A stretch of DNA of 15,717 nt from XYA12-FULL-58-9 sp001798605 (GTDB lineage Bacteria > Myxococcota > XYA12-FULL-58-9). Location of the stretch: the NCBI GenBank assembly GCA_036736205.1, contig DAINMX010000147.1, positions 1 to 15,717 on the forward strand, given 5' to 3'. Below the pieces are notes generated by a model. That model did not search any database, was not told the origin of the DNA, and saw only the letters and a list, made by a program, of their open reading frames with translations. This document shows positions 7,346-14,463 of this stretch, piece after piece (position 1 is the first letter of the stretch; each line of letters begins with the position of its first letter). Both the position numbers and the translations under genes were made by a program.

Positions 7346-7795
7346 TCACCGACGACGTTTCTTGGGTGTGCTGCGAGGTATGCCGCGCTCATCAGAACGC
7401 TCTGCCTGATCCCAGATGCGCGGCACGCCAAAGCCATCGAAGGCTGGGTCGTTGCTGACGATGGCGACGCTCTCTGCCTGGGCTTGCGCAGCCAGCATGC
7501 GGTCGAACGGATCGCGGTGTGGCCCGGGCAGCGCGCCCGCCCGCTGGGCATGTGCGACCGAGATTGGCAGTGGGTCGAAGCCCTGCATCGCAACGATTTC
7601 TGGAAGCTCTGCCGCTACCTCCTCTGCCCCGGGCAGCTTGCCGATGCGGACCTTGGTCGATATCTCCCAGGCCGAGGCAGCACTGATCAGAACCTCGTTG
7701 CCCTCGTCGGCTATCAAACCGCGGCATGTCGGCGGGAGTTGCTCATCGCCGTCGAGCCACCAGAGAAAAGCGTGGGTGTCCAGCAGAATACGCAC
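7346..7795 (-). CDS. PIN-domain toxin, VapC-like ribonuclease, 149 aa
   Basis: A type II toxin expected to cleave RNA with an Mg/Mn-dependent PIN active site. The acidic residues are D6 (LLDTHAFLWW), E44 (SAWEIS), D95/D98 (HRDPFDRMLAAQA) and D116 (SNDPAF), all in the usual order. The start is GTG 7795, three nt after the antitoxin stop; GGGAG inside the antitoxin 3' end serves as SD, so the two are translationally coupled. It is slightly longer than many VapC (about 125-140), with a basic C-terminal tail (RSTPKKRRR). The LLDTHAFLWW start is typical of the PIN subgroup paired with Phd/YefM antitoxins. Confidence 0.9.
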   Translation of the reverse strand: MRILLDTHAFLWWLDGDEQLPPTCRGLIADEGNEVLISAASAWEISTKVRIGKLPGAEEVAAELPEIVAMQGFDPLPISVAHAQRAGALPGPHRDPFDRMLAAQAQAESVAIVSNDPAFDGFGVPRIWDQAERSDERGIPRSTPKKRRR

Positions 7796-7798
7796 GTC

Positions 7799-8029
7799 TC
7801 ACTGCTCCCACGCCTCGAGTTCTTCTGGAGGCAGGGGCTCGAAGAATGCCTTCGTGACCCTGGCGCGGCCCTTCATGGCACCGAACTGCCGTCCGGACGC
7901 GCCAGCAACGGGCACGAGCTTCACCATCGGCTTTTTGCCCCTGGCGATTACGACGGACTCCCCGGCGCAGGCCCGGGCAATGAGGCGTGACAGATGAGCT
8001 TTGGCCTCATGAATGGGCACCGGCTTCAT
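7799..8029 (-). CDS. Phd/YefM-family antitoxin, 76 aa
   Basis: A type II antitoxin that binds the PIN toxin and probably represses its own promoter. The N-terminus MKPVPIHEAKAHLSRLIARA is the classic Phd/YefM fold start, followed by GESVVIARGKKPMVKLVPV, the usual beta-strand end of the DNA-binding domain. The acidic tail PLPPEELEAWEQ is the likely toxin-neutralising part. Start ATG 8029 leaves almost no leader behind the promoter. First gene of a two-gene operon. Confidence 0.9.
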   Translation of the reverse strand: MKPVPIHEAKAHLSRLIARACAGESVVIARGKKPMVKLVPVAGASGRQFGAMKGRARVTKAFFEPLPPEELEAWEQ

Positions 8030-8037
8030 GTGACCAA

Positions 8038-8065
8038 GTTATAGTGACTAAGTCGCATATGTCAA
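8038..8065 (-). promoter_or_regulatory. Antitoxin promoter with embedded operator
   Basis: On the minus strand there is a perfect -35 TTGACA (8065-8060), a 16-bp spacer and -10 TATAAC (8043-8038). Only 8 nt separate the -10 from the ATG, so the mRNA would be leaderless or nearly so. The spacer contains the palindrome GACTAAGTC (8046-8054), and GTGAC occurs twice, 14 bp apart (8030 and 8044). These are good candidates for antitoxin binding sites and autoregulation. Confidence 0.75.
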
Positions 8066-8082
8066 GGCCGTGAAAAACCCAC

Positions 8083-8118
8083 AATCCACCAACCTGGCCC
8101 GATGAGGCTCCCAAACTG
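8083..8118 (+). repeat. Dispersed repeat copy B (codes NPPTWPDEAPKL)
   Basis: Second copy of the WPDEAPKL-coding element found at 6284. The reading frame is short, has stops on both sides and no start, so it is a fragment. Confidence 0.5.
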
Positions 8119-8205
8119 CCTGGTGCCCGCTCGGCTCACCGTTCCAACCGGCCAGGTTGCGTTTGAATTGGAGGGTTCCAGCCGCGATCACCTCGTCCAC
8201 AATCA

Positions 8206-8397
8206 TCAATCATCACCCGAGTCGAAACGAATATCCTCAATATCCGTGATGCCATCGCCATCAATGTCGAAACTGGTTCGTCCGATTGAAGAGGAGCTGT
8301 TGCTGACGAACTCAATGGGAACGAGAATCTTTTTGTAGTACTGCACCCTGTCGTCATTGGCTCCCCCTGCGTGCGCGCCCTGGTGCCCTGGCCAAGC
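8206..8397 (-). pseudogene. C-terminal fragment with DxDxDG motif
   Basis: A minus-strand frame is open for about 63 codons from 8397 to TGA at 8206. It reads QYYKKILVPIEFVSNSSSS and then FDIDGDGITDIEDI before a short acidic end. DIDGDGITD resembles Ca-binding dockerin/EF-hand-like loops at the ends of secreted proteins. No convincing start or SD is present and no upstream part exists here, so it looks like the 3' end of a lost secreted-protein gene. A small gene starting at a GTG before QYYKK is possible but weak. Confidence 0.35.
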
Positions 8398-8413
8398 TCA
8401 TTGACAAGACCAT

Positions 8414-8434
8414 GATCCCGAGGGATTCGGGATC
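8414..8434. other. Perfect 8-bp hairpin upstream of PKD lipoprotein gene
   Basis: GATCCCGA and TCGGGATC flank a 5-nt loop. No T-run follows on either strand. It sits 35 bp before the preferred GTG start at 8469, so it may be an operator, a leader hairpin or a weak terminator for upstream transcripts. Confidence 0.45.
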
Positions 8435-8468
8435 ACTGGAATCCAAACACGATTCCTCGGAGAACGGT

Positions 8469-9297
8469 GTGACCGTTACGGGAAAATCATACCTCCAATG
8501 GTTTTGTGTGCTTCCGATCCTCTGGATCTCATCTGCCGCGCAAGGATGCAGCCAAGGGGTCATCGGCAACAGCGGACGAGATGTTGATAGGGAGGCTTAT
8601 GACGCGGATGGCAAGACAGGAGGTGATAGCTTCACCGGTGCCGATGGAGATCCGCAGGGGTGCCCCATCTTAGATTTCACCGCAACGCCCAGTTTGGGGT
8701 CAGCGTCTCTGAAGGTACAGTTAACCGCCGAGTTGTTGGCCGCAAATACGGTCTACAAGTGGTCGTGGGACCTTGGAGATGGGACGGTGAGCGGTTCAGA
8801 CAATCCCCAGCGGCGTTACTATACTCCTGGAACCTACAACGTGACGGTCACTGTCACCGACAGAAATGGCAGCTGCACCCTGACCAAGGATAACCTGATT
8901 GAGCAACAACGTCGAGTTGCAGTACAACTTGATCTACAACAACCCCGGTGGTTTCAGAATTACCGCGACCGATGGAGTCCAGATTCTCAACAACACCTTC
9001 TTTGCGAACGCCGGCGATGATGTGTCCATTGCCGGTTCAGCAGCGAATGTCGTCATGCGAAACAACATCTTGAAAGACATCACGGGCAGCGCGACTGAGG
9101 ACCACAACATTTTCTATCCCACCCACGACCCGCTCTTCGTTGATGCCGACAACCACGATTTCCACTTGCAGTTCGGTCCTCCACGATCCCCGTGCATCGA
9201 CACCGGCGCGGAGGTTGGCTTGTTGGAAGACATTGAGGGGAACCGGGTTCCTTTCGGGTCGGCACCGGACATCGGCGCTCACGAGTATGTCGAATGA
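8469..9297 (+). pseudogene. PKD-domain / beta-helix lipoprotein gene, broken by a frame change
   Basis: The first part starts best at GTG 8469 (GGAG 6 nt upstream) and encodes a signal-like stretch (WFCVLPILWISSAAQGC, an imperfect lipobox), an Asp/Gly-rich linker, and a PKD domain (YKWSWDLGDGTVSGS ... YTPGTYNVTVTVTD) ending at DNLI near 8900. There the +1 frame takes over: NNVELQYNLIYNNPGGFRI, then ILNNTFFANAGDD and a typical end, PDIGAHEY, stopping at 9297. This second part is the tail of a right-handed beta-helix protein. Read alone, the first frame continues with low-complexity residues to 9020 and the second has only TTG 8899 as start. A single gene with an indel, or with a larger deletion of the middle beta-helix coils, explains this best. 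A sequencing error is not excluded. Confidence 0.7.
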
Positions 9298-9347
9298 CGG
9301 AACCAACCAACCGTCGGGGGAGACACGAGAGAACATTCCCGGCCCAG

Positions 9348-9388
9348 TTGCGATGTTGCGATGTTGCGATGCTGCGATGGCTGCGATG
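9348..9388. repeat. 8-bp short tandem repeat upstream of CehA-like gene
   Basis: Three perfect TTGCGATG units are followed by CTGCGATG, a G, and another CTGCGATG. It ends 45 bp before the preferred ATG of the lipoprotein gene. A small CCAA repeat (9303-9311) lies just upstream. Confidence 0.9.
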
Positions 9389-9432
9389 GGCGGTGATTCA
9401 CAGCTCAACCGATGACTGATACACTCAGCCGG

Positions 9433-12273
9433 ATGAGAATTGCATGTTTGTGCCCATTGTTTGTTCTCGCCGCGTGTGATGCGCCAACGCCCTTGGCCGG
9501 CATTATCACGGAGGCCAATGTTGGTAGCTTGGTCCCTGCCGGTGAGGCTGCCTACGGTCGAGTCGGGGACTATTATCTCAAGAACGATGTCGCCACCTTT
9601 ATACTGCAGAGACCCGGGACGGAGATCTCCCTGGGGCCATACGGAGGTTCTCTCATCGATGCGGCCCTCTCGAACACTGGGGACACCATGGGTGAGCTCA
9701 TCCCCATCTTGGCGCTCGGTCGTACAGTGAGAATCCAAGGCATGGAGGTCATCAGCGATGGCAGCGATGGTGGCCGCGCAGTCGTCGAGGCGAAGGGTGT
9801 TGATGCCACCAACCTGCTTTACAACCTCGAGGGCGCGGTTCCGTCATTGCTCTCTTATGTTGAGGATGGCAGCGGCGTCTTGGGCTTCGATCCTGACGCA
9901 TCCATGGGGCTTGCGGTGCGGGTGAGGTATGCGTTGGAGCCTGGTGAGGCGCGTCTGTCTGTGACCTATACTTTCACGAACCTATCCTCCCGTCAGCAGG
10001 GCGTGCCGCTTGGTTTTCTCGTCGACACCCGCGCCACCGGTGAGCCATTCATGCCTGGAGCGGGTTTTGGGCCCAATGTCTCCGACTCGTTGGAGGTGGA
10101 CAGTCTCTTTGAAATGCTCGGCTATGATCAGGCTACCAGTCAACTCGCGTTCGTGACCCACGAGGCTGCGGTATCCTTCGTGCCCCGTCGTCTTGGCACA
10201 GAGAGCCCACCGCGGGCCATTGGTATGCAGATTCCAATGTTGGGCAGCGCGTTGTTGCTGAATGCCCGGACGGTGGGGGGGGCCCTCAAGCGAGCGTCAT
10301 TTACGTTGGAACCAGGCGAGTCGAACGATGCGCGCATCGATGTGGTCGTCGCACCAACTCTCAGTGAAGCTTTGCAGCGGGGTTGGGAACTCACAGGGCA
10401 AGAGTTGGCAAGGGTGGAAGGTTGTGTGCGAACCAACGACGGTGAACCCGCCCCACATGTGCGAGTGGGCCTGCTCGGTGCCGAAGAATCGCCGGTGACC
10501 GCATTCGACACCGGCAACGACGGCTGCTTCTCTGGAATGGCACCGCCTGGGCAATACCATGCCTTGGCGGGGCATCATTACCGTTCTTCGTCCGCGTGGG
10601 TCGCTTTGGAAGTCCCAGGTTCGGTGCAACTGACCCTGGCCCCTTTAGCGGGCGTCGACGTTGACGTGCAGCTTTTCAATACCCTTGATGCCACGTCGCC
10701 GACGACACATCCGTGTCGAGTGGAATTGATCGGTGAGCGTGCACTGGTGAGTCATCCAGCCTTGGGAGGGGCACCCTACGACGATCCGGGTGGGATCTTC
10801 GCGCGTCAGGCATTGCTGCGTCACTGCCGTGGCCATTTCGAGGTGGTGCCGGGTCGTTATCTCGCCGTGGTTACTCGTGGACCCGAGTTTGAAAAACTAG
10901 AGACGGTGATCGAGGTCAGCGCTGGGGCCAACGCGACCATCGCCGGTGCACTGCGTCGAGTGGTGGATACGCGGGGATATGCGGCGAGCGATTTCCACGT
11001 TCACTCGGCGTATTCCTCTGATTCAATGGTGCCAGCCGAGGAGAGGGCCCTGTCGATTGCAGCCGAGGGACTCGATTTCTGGGTCTCTACTGATCATGAT
11101 GTAGTGACTGATTTTGTTCCGCACATTGAAGCGATGGGGCTCGAGGACGACCTCATGACCATTTCAGGTGAGGAGGTCTCCACGTTTGATATGGGCCATT
11201 TTAACGCGTACCCGATGCCATACGATCCGACGCTCAGCAATGGCGGTGCTATCAACTGGGCCGGCGATCACGGCGTACGGCCAACCTTCACTGATTTGTT
11301 TGAGAGCATACACGATCGCGGTGCCCTCGTTCAGGTGAATCATCCGCGTTCGTCGGGTATTGCGATGTCCGCCTATTTCACCCGTGCTGGTCTGCGTTAC
11401 GATCCCGTGAGCGGTCAGCCCTATGGCGATCCCGCGCTGCAGGTCGTCGGCAATGAACATCTGCGTTTCGCCGTGGGGACGCCCTTGTTCGCCGCTGACT
11501 TCGATATCATCGAGGTGATGAATGGAACGAGCACGTACGTTTACGACGACATGGTCTACGACCGAGATGTGGAGAGGGAAGGGCACGATTGGATGAATAT
11601 GCTGTCTGTTGGTATTCGTCTCGCCGCGACAGCCAACTCCGATACCCATACCACTGCAGACTGGCCGGGTACTCCACGGACCATGGTCAACGGACACGAT
11701 TTTGGGACGACTGCGTTGGTCGAGGCGGTGCGGCGTGGCGACATGATTCTCACCACGGGCCCCATGGTCCGCGCCGTCCTTATCGACGCGGTCGGCGGCA
11801 CAGCGGGACTCGGAGAGGTTTTGGCACCGGCAAGCAATGCGCTCACCCTGAGAGTCGAAGTTGAGACCCCTGCATGGTTCACGGCCGACCGAGTCGAGGT
11901 CATCGCCAATGCGTTTTTCGAGGATCCAACCAGTGGTGAACCGATGCCCAGAGCGGTTCCCCTGGTTGTGCTGACGCCCGAAGAGATTATCCGTAACAAT
12001 GGCGGCCGGGCGCAGTACGCAACAACGGACATCGAGCTGGACTTGTTGAGTGCGCCCTTCGACGGACGTGATAGCTGGATTGTCGTGCGTGTGGGTGGCC
12101 CCAACAGTCTGGTGTTTGGTGCCATGCAATGTGGCGGCAATGTCGACGTCGAAGCGCTCACACCTGAGGCGTTTCTGTCAGAGCGCTATGGGGTCATGCC
12201 CTTCGCCATGACCAATCCCATCTTCGTCGACTCCGACAACGACGGTGTCTGGCGCGGTCCCATCGCCGATTGA
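9433..12273 (+). CDS. CehA/McbA-family PHP metallohydrolase lipoprotein, 946 aa
   Basis: An exported lipoprotein of the CehA/McbA family, whose founding members hydrolyse carbaryl; the natural substrate is unknown, presumably a phosphoester or carbamate-like bond. The start MRIACLCPLFVLAAC gives a short lipoprotein signal with lipobox LAAC; ATG 9412 seven codons earlier is possible. Residues about 30-330 are a beta-rich N-terminal region. A carboxypeptidase-regulatory-like fold lies at about 335-415 (VEGCVRTNDGEPAPHVRVGL). The PHP catalytic domain follows at about 515-800: DFHVHSAYSSDS (H522, H524), STDHD (H555), GEEVS (E580), GHFNAYP (H589), NHPR (H637) and SDTH (D737, H739), so the metal site is complete. 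A beta domain ends the protein. A G8 run (10275-10282) lies in the coding frame. It is probably transcribed alone, with a palindrome about 100 bp downstream. Confidence 0.87.
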   Translation: MRIACLCPLFVLAACDAPTPLAGIITEANVGSLVPAGEAAYGRVGDYYLKNDVATFILQRPGTEISLGPYGGSLIDAALSNTGDTMGELIPILALGRTVRIQGMEVISDGSDGGRAVVEAKGVDATNLLYNLEGAVPSLLSYVEDGSGVLGFDPDASMGLAVRVRYALEPGEARLSVTYTFTNLSSRQQGVPLGFLVDTRATGEPFMPGAGFGPNVSDSLEVDSLFEMLGYDQATSQLAFVTHEAAVSFVPRRLGTESPPRAIGMQIPMLGSALLLNARTVGGALKRASFTLEPGESNDARIDVVVAPTLSEALQRGWELTGQELARVEGCVRTNDGEPAPHVRVGLLGAEESPVTAFDTGNDGCFSGMAPPGQYHALAGHHYRSSSAWVALEVPGSVQLTLAPLAGVDVDVQLFNTLDATSPTTHPCRVELIGERALVSHPALGGAPYDDPGGIFARQALLRHCRGHFEVVPGRYLAVVTRGPEFEKLETVIEVSAGANATIAGALRRVVDTRGYAASDFHVHSAYSSDSMVPAEERALSIAAEGLDFWVSTDHDVVTDFVPHIEAMGLEDDLMTISGEEVSTFDMGHFNAYPMPYDPTLSNGGAINWAGDHGVRPTFTDLFESIHDRGALVQVNHPRSSGIAMSAYFTRAGLRYDPVSGQPYGDPALQVVGNEHLRFAVGTPLFAADFDIIEVMNGTSTYVYDDMVYDRDVEREGHDWMNMLSVGIRLAATANSDTHTTADWPGTPRTMVNGHDFGTTALVEAVRRGDMILTTGPMVRAVLIDAVGGTAGLGEVLAPASNALTLRVEVETPAWFTADRVEVIANAFFEDPTSGEPMPRAVPLVVLTPEEIIRNNGGRAQYATTDIELDLLSAPFDGRDSWIVVRVGGPNSLVFGAMQCGGNVDVEALTPEAFLSERYGVMPFAMTNPIFVDSDNDGVWRGPIAD

Positions 12274-12376
12274 CTGGCTTAGGTGCCTGCGAGACTCAGG
12301 ACGCCGCAGGGGCCGCTAACCTCATGTCACCGAATGACTCAACGGCCGCTGATGCCGACTGAGCCGCATCGTTGTT

Positions 12377-12398
12377 AACGTGGCACGGGTGCCACGTT
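12377..12398. terminator. Palindrome between convergent genes, possible bidirectional terminator
   Basis: AACGTGGCAC and GTGCCACGTT are perfect 10-bp complements around GG (in practice 9 bp with a 4-nt loop). It lies between the plus-strand lipoprotein and the minus-strand RHH gene, as expected for a shared terminator, but no T-run follows, so a protein-binding palindrome is an alternative. Confidence 0.5.
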
Positions 12399-12412
12399 GA
12401 GAGTCTCGGCGT

Positions 12413-12670
12413 TCACGCCTTATGGGAATTCCAGAAAGGCGGACGACTGTAAACTGGTACTCCAGCATCGTCCATCTGAGGCTTCGCCTCGAGTTTCTCC
12501 AAGATCTTTTTCTTCGGGACCAACGTTCGAACGTTGGTGTCGGTGCGCCCTTTTGTAATGGCCTCATCGATGAGTGTTGCGACCCAGTCACTCATCCGCA
12601 GGCTATGCAGCTTGCAGAAATCCTTGGCGCGGATGTGGGCTTCCTCAGACAGGTGGACTACCTTCGACAT
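12413..12670 (-). CDS. Ribbon-helix-helix DNA-binding protein, 85 aa
   Basis: A small RHH (Arc/MetJ-type) protein. SKVVHLSEEAH fits the beta-strand, IRAKDFCKLHSL helix A and RMSDWVATLIDEAITK helix B; the rest is a basic tail (RTLVPKKKILEKLEAK) ending in PPFWNSHKA. Such proteins dimerise and bind short operators as antitoxins, partition proteins or repressors. No toxin or parA gene is adjacent, so the role is open. ATG 12670 follows a very strong purine-rich SD (GGAGGAAGGCAGG). A frame continues upstream to 12772 but there is no reason to use it. Several inverted repeats lie in and just before the gene, suggesting autoregulation. Confidence 0.7.
   Translation of the reverse strand: MSKVVHLSEEAHIRAKDFCKLHSLRMSDWVATLIDEAITKGRTDTNVRTLVPKKKILEKLEAKPQMDDAGVPVYSRPPFWNSHKA
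12519..12538. promoter_or_regulatory. 20-bp perfect palindrome inside the RHH gene
   Basis: The two halves, ACCAACGTTC and GAACGTTGGT, are exact complements without spacer. It codes for TNVRTLV. The half-site ACCAACGTTC recurs exactly at 12728-12737, upstream of the same gene. Candidate operator for the RHH protein. Confidence 0.45.
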
Positions 12671-12692
12671 TTCCTGCCTTCCTCCTGGTTGT

Positions 12693-12707
12693 CGGCGAAT
12701 ATCGCCG
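12693..12707. promoter_or_regulatory. Inverted repeat just upstream of the RHH start
   Basis: CGGCGA and TCGCCG flank ATA, 23 bp before the ATG on the minus strand. It could form a 6-bp leader hairpin near the strong SD or be a protein-binding site. Confidence 0.4.
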
Positions 12708-12727
12708 CACCAATAAAGAGACACAAG

Positions 12728-12761
12728 ACCAACGTTCTCGTTCTGGGGTCGGCCCAGAACG
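12728..12761. promoter_or_regulatory. RHH upstream half-site plus 9-bp inverted repeat
   Basis: The half-site ACCAACGTTC (12728-12737) is followed directly by an inverted repeat, CGTTCTGGG / CCCAGAACG with a 5-nt loop (12739-12761). The GTTC element is shared by both. It lies 58-91 bp upstream of the RHH start, in the expected promoter region, though no convincing -35/-10 pair was found. Confidence 0.45.
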
Positions 12762-12772
12762 GGTGCCGTCAA

Positions 12773-13272
12773 AAACGCCGGGATTGTTGATCAGGGGTCC
12801 GACAGATCGCGCGATTTTTCCCTTAAAAGACGATCGCCTAGGACGTTTTTTTGGGTGCAGACGTTCTCTCGTGTTTTCAAACAGATAGAAGTGAGAAAGG
12901 GTCTTCGGGATGGGAGTTTGGGTACGCGCGACGGCCCCAGACTGCCACCATGGCAATCCAGAGTCCTCTCCCTGACGGCAGCAGATCCGCACATACCGTG
13001 CGGTGCCCACTGCTGGCCGCCATTCCCGAAGACCCTACTCTACGGGTTTGCCGTGGATTTCTGTGTGTAGCGCCAGCCACACCGGTCTTCCCAGGCGGTA
13101 GTCCAAGGAGCAATACTCGTACCACGCCGTTTACACCTGTTTTCAACGTGTTGGGTGGACAACGGTTCGACCACGGGAACGGATACGGTCCTTGGGGTTC
13201 GTGATTTCGAACTTGACGACGTGGGCCGCGGTGTGGCCAAATCCCATTCAGACTCGAACGTCAGGCAAAAGA
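12773..13272. other. 500-bp stretch without a supported gene
   Basis: This lies between the divergent RHH gene and the AAA+ gene. Open frames here (for example 12851-13204 on plus and 12877-13146 on minus) have no SD, no family resemblance and odd composition. Visible items are ATCGCGCGAT followed by T5 near 12807, a T7 run at 12846, and a hairpin CCGCAC/GTGCGG with a 5-nt loop (12987-13003). I saw no clear sigma-54 GG-N10-GC promoter ahead of the operon. Confidence 0.5.
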
Positions 13273-14463
13273 ATGGAATGTGTCCAGACAGCGTGCCGCC
13301 AAGTTCACCTCGTTGGTGCCGAGCTACAGGGACTGCTCGCCAAGGAGATCCCATCCAAGGTTCTCCTTCGCCGTGCATCTGATGTAGTCCTGCTCACCGG
13401 GGAAACCGGATGTGGCAAAGAGAAGGTGGCAGCAGCCATCCATCAATCGGCACGCCAAGCGCTTTGTCGAAAAGGTGAGATGGTTGCGATCAACTGCGCC
13501 AATCTTGGACGCGGATTGTTCGAGAGCGAGCTGTTTGGTTACAAGCGAGGAGCATTCACTGGGGCAGATCGCGACCACGACGGATTGGTCAAACGTGCTC
13601 AAAACGGTACGCTGCTGCTCGACGAGGTTCAAGCATTGTCGTTGGACGATCAGGCACGGCTACTGCGATTCCTTGGAGAGCGAGAGTATCGCGCTGTTGG
13701 TGAGTCGACAATAAGCAACACCAACGCCTTGGTCATATTGGCTAGCAATCGCGACCTAAGCCAGCTTGTCAGCAGCGGCGAGTTTCGTCGCGATCTGTTG
13801 GACCGCGCGTTGGCCAAGATTGTGGTGCCATCTTTGTACGAGCGTCGCCGCGACATCGGTGAGTTGGCGCAAGAGTTTGCTCTCGAAGTTGGTGCCGAGC
13901 TTGGCGACGGGGACTTCTATGGGCTCACCCGGCGCGCTCGATCCGATGTCGAAGCTGCCGTGGTCCGCGCCAAAGAGGTGAGCGTTCGTCGGCTGCGCGA
14001 GATCATTCGCAATGCTGTGTTTTCGGCGGCTGCGGACAAGCTGCCGGAGGCGTTGGAGAGCGACATGTTGGCGCCCATCTTGGACGCTGAGTTCCGCTTC
14101 TCGGAAAAGGACCGCGACCTTCAGGATGTGTGTGAGCTCGCGGAGGAGTTCGATCTCGCCATTGGCCGGGCGCGGATTGAGCGAATTGCCACTGTGCACA
14201 AAGTGTCAACGCGCACCCTCGACCGATTGTCGCGGGCTGTGCAAACCATCATTGACGAGATGGACGACCAACCGCGCTCCTATCGCAACGTCGTCGAGCG
14301 CACTCAACGCCTCGCAAAAGTCGCTCTGTGGTTGGTCTCCGGAGCAGAGACCCAAGCACAATTCCGCCACTTTTTTGGCGGCTTCGATTCTGAGATGCCG
14401 ACCAAGAGCGTCGCCCACCAGATATACCACGAGGTATTCCGCGATGATGGGGGCGAGTCATGA
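13273..14463 (+). CDS. Sigma-54-dependent activator-type AAA+ ATPase without receiver domain, 396 aa
   Basis: A bacterial enhancer-binding-type ATPase that remodels sigma-54 RNA polymerase. The N-terminus is short: Walker A is GETGCGKE (G43-E50; family consensus GESGTGKE), so no receiver, GAF or PAS domain precedes it. Next come AINCANLGRGLFESELFGY, an intact GAFTGA loop (93-98) needed for sigma-54 contact, Walker B LLLDEVQ (D117, E118), ILASNRDL, FRRDLLDR with the expected arginines, VPSLYERRRDI, and a sensor-II-like VSVRRLREIIRNAVF. The last 120 residues are not a plain Fis HTH; RIERIATVHKVSTRTLDRL could be a divergent helix-turn-helix. ATG 13273 has AGG 7 nt upstream; TTG 13192 and GTG 13204 are open in frame but less likely. 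The stop overlaps the next ATG (ATGA). Confidence 0.85.
   Translation: MECVQTACRQVHLVGAELQGLLAKEIPSKVLLRRASDVVLLTGETGCGKEKVAAAIHQSARQALCRKGEMVAINCANLGRGLFESELFGYKRGAFTGADRDHDGLVKRAQNGTLLLDEVQALSLDDQARLLRFLGEREYRAVGESTISNTNALVILASNRDLSQLVSSGEFRRDLLDRALAKIVVPSLYERRRDIGELAQEFALEVGAELGDGDFYGLTRRARSDVEAAVVRAKEVSVRRLREIIRNAVFSAAADKLPEALESDMLAPILDAEFRFSEKDRDLQDVCELAEEFDLAIGRARIERIATVHKVSTRTLDRLSRAVQTIIDEMDDQPRSYRNVVERTQRLAKVALWLVSGAETQAQFRHFFGGFDSEMPTKSVAHQIYHEVFRDDGGES

Noticed and set aside
8102..8338. 78-codon plus-strand frame
   Set aside because: It overlaps the minus-strand DxDxDG fragment, which has the better protein character, and it has no SD.
8412..8468. ATG 8412 as start of the PKD lipoprotein
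   Set aside because: It lies at the edge of a perfect hairpin, lacks an SD and would put 19 extra polar residues before the signal peptide; GTG 8469 has a good SD.
11164..12129. 321-codon open frame on the minus strand
   Set aside because: Antisense to the PHP domain of the CehA-like gene, which carries all catalytic motifs.
12851..13204. Open frame on plus, and overlapping minus frames, in the long intergenic region
   Set aside because: No SD, no recognisable fold, Pro/Arg-rich composition typical of noncoding DNA. A group II intron remnant was considered but no domain V or maturase could be seen.
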